A stretch of 11,021 nt of DNA, taken from a bacterium. Lineage in GTDB: Bacteria; Cyanobacteriota; Vampirovibrionia; Obscuribacterales; Obscuribacteraceae. A model generated the notes under the pieces. It worked only from the letters and a program-made list of their open reading frames with translations. It ran no database searches and was not told the origin of the DNA. The translations under genes and the position numbers were made by a program. Of the stretch, positions 7,064 through 11,021 are shown piece after piece (within the stretch, counting starts at the first letter, position 1; the number at the start of each line of letters is the position of its first letter). Where the stretch lies: assembly GCA_030431355.1 (NCBI GenBank), contig JAUIJG010000160.1, forward strand, positions 1 through 11,021, written 5' to 3'.

Positions 7064-9111
7064 TGGCTTTGACCTCTTGCTCGCCCAGCCGCGTATGGAA
7101 CAGTCAATGGTCCCATACTTGTGTCACCGGACATCAAACGCTCAAAGAGTTCCGGATTGCGAAAAACATCTTCAAGAATCATAACTTTCTCAACATCAAA
7201 TCCGGGGATATAATAAAGCCCCCACTGACCTTCTCTGGAAACAGGCTCAAGCTTCAGGTCCGGCACCTCTTTCAGCTTGGGTAAGTCACGATCTCTAACG
7301 ATCAAAGATCGCTTCACTCCATCTCCTGAATCCACGGGCTTAAACTGCCTGGCAAGAAAGAATGTATTCACAGGCTTTCTTGCGTAGAACATGGAGGATG
7401 GCATAAAGACACCGAACATATGGACCTGCTCAGAAGCCTGGCCAGCCTTCTGAGAAATCCTCATCAAATCACCCTGCTGCTGACCATAGAAAACGGCAGC
7501 TCCAACTGTTGCCAAAATACTCAATCCGGAAACCAGCACGGCAAAAGAAACATACACAGATTTGAGAAAATCTCCGGACCTGGCTAGCTTGAATTGATAG
7601 AAAGAACCACAGACAAAAAATAGTCCCGCTGTCACGGCTAAGATTTTCTGCAGAGAACTAAGCCCAGAAAAGTAGAAAAGGGCGAAAGCCAAACCTGCGG
7701 ACAACGCAAGAGAATACGCCAGCATCGTGCATGAAAAGACCTTTTGCCACCTGTTCTCAGCACTACCGGTGGATAACCCCCTGGAATCAGAAGCGCAGTG
7801 TGGCATCGCTCCGGCAGCAGCGTCCCTACCAGTACTCGAATCCGAATCCGAATCCGAATCCGAATCCGAATCCGCACTTGCACCCGCAGCCGCACTTGCA
7901 CTTGCACGCGATTTAGAAACCACAAGTCTATCCATGAACACCCCTGTAATCAGAGCCAGAGGAGCCAGCACCGGAAGAATATAGGTAATCAGCTTAGTGC
8001 CGGAGAAACTAAAGAAGGCGAAAGTGGTCGCACTGAAAGCAAGCAGGAACGCAAGCCCACGCTTTCGACAATCTTCCCGGATAGTAGGTAGCCCTGTGCC
8101 ACCCAACAAAACCTCTTTCACAGCCGGGAAAAGAAGAGATATGAACGGCAGATACCCGACAATTAGAACTGGAATGAAAAACCAGACGCTCATTCTACCC
8201 ATATTCGTATGCCCGGCATAGCGAGCAACGTTTTCATACAAGAAGAACACTTTCAAAAACAGACCCTCGGTCTGACTCCAAACAGACACATGCCATGGCA
8301 GAATAGTGAGGAAGAAAATCCCAAGACCTGGCAACAATCGTAGTTCTCGTAACCACTCACCTAACATTTTGAAAGAAGGTCGGGATAGAACAAGAAAACC
8401 GCCTGCTCCCATCAGATAAAGCAAGATTGCCGCAGGCCCTTTGGTGAGCATAGCCAGGCCCAGCCCGACATAGATAAAAGGCCAGCTAAATTTACCCAGA
8501 CCGGAAAGACAGAGAGTCGTGGCCAGCAACGCCAGACTTAGAAAAGCACTGAAAGCTATATCTATCGGAGACTCTCTGGCAACCAGCAATAGCAAAGGAG
8601 CCGCAGCGAGAGAAAGCCCTGCAAACAATCCTGCCCTCTCCCCGGCAATTTTCCTGCCGGTATAGTAAGTGGCAAAAACCATCAAACTGGCAAGAAGCTG
8701 GAAAGGCAGTCGGGCTGAAGCTTCAGAGACCCCAAATAACAAGTAAGAGCCAGCCATCAACCAGAAAGTCATGATCGGCTTAGAAAAATAAATCTGGTAA
8801 TTCAGATGGGGGGTGATGAAATTGCCGATATCCAGCATTTCCCTGGCAGCCTCTACATAGTAGGCTTCAGCAGGGTCCACTGCCGGGTAGGAGCCAAGTC
8901 CCAGGAAATACAGTAAAAAGCAGGCAAACCCAAGAATCAGTACAGAACGAATCCAGCTGCCCGGCTGAGAATACAAGACTTTCGAAGAGCTATTTGCCAC
9001 CTCTCCAGCCTGAGCAGAAGTCTGAGCAGCAGATTTTGAATTAGCCAAATTAGCTAAATTATCCGAATCTACCGTATTTGCCTGATTATTCTGGCTTGGC
9101 GCCGCTCTCAT
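7060..9111 (-). CDS. ArnT/GT39-like membrane glycosyltransferase
   Basis: This 683-residue polytopic protein is a GT-C glycosyltransferase that uses a polyprenyl-phosphate-linked sugar to modify an envelope acceptor such as lipid A, a glycan or a protein. After a polar Asn/Ser/Ala-rich N-terminus (1-52) and TM1 (about 53-72), the first periplasmic loop carries DPAEAYYVEAAREML and FITPHLNYQIYFSKPIMTFWL. This aligns by eye with ArnT (PDETRYAEISREML...). Where ArnT has Asp-Glu, this protein has Ala81-Glu82, with Asp79 two residues earlier. Many TM helices follow, including LTKGPAAILLYL near 222-233. A cytosol-type loop at about 398-440 is low complexity (Ser/Ala, then repeated Ser-Asp) and is encoded by a 6-bp tandem repeat. 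A C-terminal soluble part runs from about 570. The gene is first in a two-gene unit with the phosphatase, which it overlaps by 4 nt. The donor and acceptor cannot be told from sequence. Confidence 0.87.
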   Translation of the reverse strand: MRAAPSQNNQANTVDSDNLANLANSKSAAQTSAQAGEVANSSSKVLYSQPGSWIRSVLILGFACFLLYFLGLGSYPAVDPAEAYYVEAAREMLDIGNFITPHLNYQIYFSKPIMTFWLMAGSYLLFGVSEASARLPFQLLASLMVFATYYTGRKIAGERAGLFAGLSLAAAPLLLLVARESPIDIAFSAFLSLALLATTLCLSGLGKFSWPFIYVGLGLAMLTKGPAAILLYLMGAGGFLVLSRPSFKMLGEWLRELRLLPGLGIFFLTILPWHVSVWSQTEGLFLKVFFLYENVARYAGHTNMGRMSVWFFIPVLIVGYLPFISLLFPAVKEVLLGGTGLPTIREDCRKRGLAFLLAFSATTFAFFSFSGTKLITYILPVLAPLALITGVFMDRLVVSKSRASASAAAGASADSDSDSDSDSDSSTGRDAAAGAMPHCASDSRGLSTGSAENRWQKVFSCTMLAYSLALSAGLAFALFYFSGLSSLQKILAVTAGLFFVCGSFYQFKLARSGDFLKSVYVSFAVLVSGLSILATVGAAVFYGQQQGDLMRISQKAGQASEQVHMFGVFMPSSMFYARKPVNTFFLARQFKPVDSGDGVKRSLIVRDRDLPKLKEVPDLKLEPVSREGQWGLYYIPGFDVEKVMILEDVFRNPELFERLMSGDTSMGPLTVPYAAGRARGQSQ
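7837..7874. repeat. Hexanucleotide tandem repeat (CGAATC)6 inside the glycosyltransferase gene
   Basis: Six perfect copies of CGAATC (7837-7872) plus two bases encode a Ser-Asp repeat on the minus strand. Because the unit is 6 bp, copy-number change would lengthen or shorten the loop by two residues without shifting the frame. Degenerate CACTTG/CACCCG copies follow at about 7875-7910 and encode an Ala/Ser-rich run. Confidence 0.95.
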
Positions 9112-9234
9112 AATATTGCCTGATTACCGGATTTTCCTGGTGCAGAATCAAATCATATACAGTTTATCTCTTGGCTTCTTTAGATATAGCTAAAGCCCCG
9201 GAGTTATATCGCTGAAGCAAGCCACATACGGGAT

Positions 9235-9264
9235 TTGGACGGACCGAATATATTTACTTATATT
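9235..9264 (+). promoter_or_regulatory. Possible sigma-70 promoter for the TfoX-like gene
   Basis: TTGGAC (9235-9240), 18 bp, then TATATT (9259-9264, five of six matches to TATAAT). The -35 match is weak (three of six), so this is only a candidate. The predicted transcript would begin near 9271. Confidence 0.3.
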
Positions 9265-9265
9265 C
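9246..9265. promoter_or_regulatory. Inverted repeat GAATATA-N6-TATATTC, possible operator
   Basis: Perfect 7-bp arms (9246-9252 and 9259-9265) overlap the candidate -10 element of the TfoX-like gene. A dimeric regulator could bind here, but the arms are AT-rich and chance is possible. Confidence 0.35.
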
Positions 9266-9351
9266 AGAAAACCAGGGGGCAGAAAACAGCATCATCTAAG
9301 ATAAAATCCGACTAAATGAAAAATGGCACAAGGAGCCGAGACGACAGACAG

Positions 9352-9684
9352 ATGGCCTACGACGAATTACTGGCGAAAAGAGTTCAAAAGACTCTGGCTG
9401 CCAGCGGACATGAATTTATCGAAAGAAAGATGTTTGGCGGCATTGCTTATATGTTGAACGGCAATATGTGCTGCGGCATCATCAAAGATGAACTGGTCCT
9501 CAGGGTAGGAAAGGAAAATTCCCCGCAGCTTCTGGAAGATGATCGGGTTCGGGTGATGAATTTCACAGGCAAACCGATGACCGGATTTGTGATGGTGGAA
9601 GCCGGCGCCCTCCAGGAAGACAAAGGGCTTTTCGAGTGGCTGGAGCCGGCGATAACCTTTGCCTCCAGCCTGCCGCCTAAATAG
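9352..9684 (+). CDS. TfoX N-terminal-domain protein
   Basis: This small cytoplasmic protein (110 residues from the start chosen here) consists of a single TfoX_N-type domain: MAYDELLAKRVQKTL, then the hallmark ERKMFGGIAYMLNGNMCCGI, LVLRVG, and a C-terminal GFVMVEAGAL with a final helix (LFEWLEPAITFASSLPPK). TfoX/Sxy regulates competence in some proteobacteria, but stand-alone N-terminal-domain proteins like this are widespread and mostly uncharacterised, so no competence role is claimed. The frame is open to an ATG at 9316, which would add 12 polar residues. I prefer 9352 because family members usually begin at the MAYDE-type sequence. An AAGGAG lies 16 nt upstream of 9352, a long spacing, and the 9316 start has no clear site at all. 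The stop codon directly abuts that of the convergent gene. Confidence 0.85.
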   Translation: MAYDELLAKRVQKTLAASGHEFIERKMFGGIAYMLNGNMCCGIIKDELVLRVGKENSPQLLEDDRVRVMNFTGKPMTGFVMVEAGALQEDKGLFEWLEPAITFASSLPPK

Positions 9685-10284
9685 TCAGGCCAGCAGTGCC
9701 ACCGGCGGACTGACAAAAAAGACTACCCCATCCTGTTCCACTGCCACAGCTTTTCCGGTGTCACTATCAACAAAAGCCTGAAGGCTCTTTGTCTCTATCC
9801 CTGATTCTGTCCTAGATTCCGATGGATCAAAATCGCCCTTTCCAAGCTCAGGCAAACTTTTGATCGCTGACTCAGTGTCTTTTGTCGGAATGATCATAAA
9901 ACGCTCCATCTCTCCGGTAGCGTCATCGAATATGTCCACACAACAGAGGATATAATTTCCCTGACCGGACACCCTAAACAAACCGGTACTCTGCACCGGA
10001 CTGCGCACTCCCCTCCCCACCAGGTAGGTGGAGCGCTTCAGATACTTCATCCGCTTCACTCCGAGCAGATAACCGGCCATCACGCAGAGTGGAACTTGCA
10101 AGACAAAAATCACCACAATGGTTGTCAGATTCTTCTCCATGTAAGCTAATCCGGGTCCCGTGAAGTAGAGGAACAAGAGAGTGGCAAGGGGTAAAAATCC
10201 CGATACGCAAAGGGCCAGGAATAGAAATCGATAGCGATTGTACTGTTCTGCCAGCTGGGGATGAACTTTTTCGCTGAGCTCCAT
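9685..10284 (-). CDS. Two-TM membrane protein of unknown function
   Basis: I do not recognise the family. From the ATG at 10284 the protein has 199 residues; an in-frame GTG at 10314 would add 10. Numbered from the longer form, it has a short charged N-terminus, TM1 at about 28-50 (LFLALCVSGFLPLATLLFLYF) and TM2 at about 64-85, a basic stretch (KRMKYLKR), then a soluble domain of roughly 115 residues that is likely cytoplasmic by the positive-inside rule. The soluble part looks beta-rich (GNYILCCVDIFDDATGEMERFMIIP and AVAVEQDGVVFFVSPP), with an acidic Ser/Glu segment between. The shorter start is preferred because a good promoter candidate (10329-10356) would leave only about 8 nt of leader before the GTG. 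It runs convergently to the TfoX-like gene and divergently from the Ada-type gene. Confidence 0.7.
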   Translation of the reverse strand: MELSEKVHPQLAEQYNRYRFLFLALCVSGFLPLATLLFLYFTGPGLAYMEKNLTTIVVIFVLQVPLCVMAGYLLGVKRMKYLKRSTYLVGRGVRSPVQSTGLFRVSGQGNYILCCVDIFDDATGEMERFMIIPTKDTESAIKSLPELGKGDFDPSESRTESGIETKSLQAFVDSDTGKAVAVEQDGVVFFVSPPVALLA

Positions 10285-10328
10285 ACTCGTATATTTGCTC
10301 CAGGACTGTTGCACCAGAAAAACGTTCC

Positions 10329-10356
10329 ATTCTACCTTTTCTCTTTGCCTTGTCTA
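10329..10356 (-). promoter_or_regulatory. Candidate sigma-70 promoter for the two-TM membrane protein gene
   Basis: On the minus strand: TAGACA (10351-10356), 16 bp, then TAGAAT (10329-10334). Each hexamer matches the consensus at five of six positions. Transcription would start near 10322, which favours the ATG at 10284 over the GTG at 10314. Confidence 0.45.
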
Positions 10357-10417
10357 CCTTTATTTTGATGTCCGAAAATTGCCAGCCTTAAACTTCCCGT
10401 TCCGGTAAAGTGAAAAG

Positions 10418-11021
10418 ATGCAAGAAGAAGTGAGCAAGTATTATGAGTGCCTGGCAGCCCGCGACAGAAGGTTTGACGGAATCTTTTTTGTGGGAGTCAA
10501 ATCCACCGGGATTTACTGCCGTCCGATCTGCACGGCGAAAACCCCGAGTCAGGCGAATTGCCGATTCTACAAAAGTCAAGCGGAGGCAGAGCTGAATGGA
10601 TTCAGACCCTGTCTTAAATGCCGCCCTGAGATCGCACCAGGTTCAGCCCCGGTCGACGCGAACAAACGTCTGGCCAGATCAGCCCTTATCCTTATTCAGG
10701 AAGCCTCTTGTGACGAGGAATTGTCGGTAAAAAAACTGGCTGAATCCTTAGGAATTACAGATAGACATCTGAGAAGAGTAACTAGCACTGTTTATGGTGT
10801 CACACCAAATGAGCTAGCGCGCACCCATAGATTGCTAACGGCAAAACGCCTTCTCACGGAGACTTCTGTCCCGCTCACCGAGATAGCCTATGCTGCCGGC
10901 TTTCGCAGTGTCAGGAGTTTTAACCATCAGTTTAAAAAACACTATGATCTTACTCCGTCATCCATTCGCAATCGCTCCTCGGGCAGAACAAGAAGTGAGG
11001 AGACGAAAGAGACAGCCACAA
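10418..11021 (+). CDS. Ada-type methyl-sensor/AraC-HTH protein, probable Ada-AlkA fusion (3' partial)
   Basis: This gene runs off the window; 201 residues are visible. Residues 8-75 form an Ada-type zinc domain (FVGVKSTGIYCRPICTAKTP, then GFRPCLKCRPEIAPG). Its four zinc-ligand cysteines are Cys34, Cys38, Cys65 and Cys68; Cys34 sits where Ada has its methyl-accepting Cys38. Residues 85-185 are an AraC-type double helix-turn-helix (LAESLGITDRHLRRV; LTEIAYAAGFRSVRSFNHQFKK). In bacteria this start (YYECLAARDRRFDGIFFVGV) and the linker APVDANKRLA are typical of proteins that continue into an AlkA-type 3-methyladenine DNA glycosylase, so an alkylation-sensing repair enzyme is likely, but the glycosylase part is outside the window. 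AdaA/Ada with a methyltransferase domain is the alternative. It is divergent from the membrane protein gene, with about 130 bp between the preferred starts. The upstream Shine-Dalgarno match is weak. Confidence 0.88.
   Translation, partial: MQEEVSKYYECLAARDRRFDGIFFVGVKSTGIYCRPICTAKTPSQANCRFYKSQAEAELNGFRPCLKCRPEIAPGSAPVDANKRLARSALILIQEASCDEELSVKKLAESLGITDRHLRRVTSTVYGVTPNELARTHRLLTAKRLLTETSVPLTEIAYAAGFRSVRSFNHQFKKHYDLTPSSIRNRSSGRTRSEETKETAT

Larger units (their letters stand above)
9112..9351. other. Divergent intergenic region between the glycosyltransferase and TfoX-like genes
   Basis: The region should hold promoters for both divergent genes. On the plus strand there is a possible sigma-70-type promoter and an inverted repeat (listed separately). 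I found no convincing -35/-10 pair on the minus strand. No small gene or RNA structure stands out. Confidence 0.5.

Noticed and set aside
7727..8091. Plus-strand frames with Glu-Ser, Asn-Pro or Arg-Ile repeats
   Set aside because: They arise from the hexamer repeat read in other frames of the glycosyltransferase gene.
9183..9210. GATATA...TATATC inverted repeat in the divergent intergenic region
   Set aside because: Arms of only 6 AT-rich bp with a 16-bp spacer are likely by chance.
9673..9714. Short inverted repeats (CCGCC/GGCGG and GTCAG/CTGAC) at the TfoX-side gene junction as a terminator
   Set aside because: The stems are 5 bp with poor inner pairing, and the adjacent A-run is on the wrong side to serve as a T-tract for either gene end.
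10365..10393. TTGATG-N17-TTAAAC as a promoter of the Ada-type gene
   Set aside because: The -10 matches at only three of six positions, too weak to annotate.

Overview
The window suggests a diderm (Gram-negative-type) bacterium of moderate GC content. The signs are an RND efflux pump with a membrane-anchored periplasmic adaptor, an ArnT-like lipid-linked sugar transferase, a lipoprotein phosphatase with a clear lipobox, and a secreted TPR protein. The gene mix (long TPR proteins, low-complexity serine/aspartate loops, many GTG starts) would fit an environmental lineage such as the Vampirovibrionia/Obscuribacterales side of Cyanobacteriota. That is only an impression and no marker gene here proves it. 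No rRNA, tRNA, CRISPR array or intact insertion sequence was seen.

Layout. 1-1927 (+): the C-terminal part of an RND/HAE1-type efflux permease, cut by the window edge. 1931-3319 (+): its HlyD/AcrA-type adaptor, 3 bp downstream. 3312-3345: a hairpin spanning both stop codons where the adaptor meets a convergent gene. 3333-4490 (-): a protein with the zinc ribbon and helix-turn-helix of an IS1595-type transposase and an IS1595-like C-terminal tail, but with no visible DDE catalytic domain; a DprA-like winged helix sits in its place. Just upstream of it (4586-4637) is a 52-bp near-perfect palindrome. 4701-6335 (-): an exported TPR protein. 6449-9111 (-): a two-gene translationally coupled unit, an ArnT/GT39-like membrane glycosyltransferase followed by a lipoprotein Cys-based phosphatase, overlapping by 4 nt. 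9352-9684 (+): a TfoX N-terminal-domain protein whose stop codon directly abuts that of a convergent two-TM membrane protein (9685-10284, -). 10418 to the end (+): the N-terminal part of an Ada-type methyl-sensor/AraC-HTH protein, probably the front of an Ada-AlkA fusion, cut by the window edge.

How the genes work together. The pump and adaptor form one export system that lacks its outer-membrane channel in this window. The glycosyltransferase and phosphatase probably share an envelope-modification task. The Ada/AlkA-type gene belongs to alkylation-damage repair. The transposase-derived gene and its palindrome are the most unusual part: they look like a transposase domesticated into a DNA-binding regulator, possibly with its own operator. 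That link is inference.
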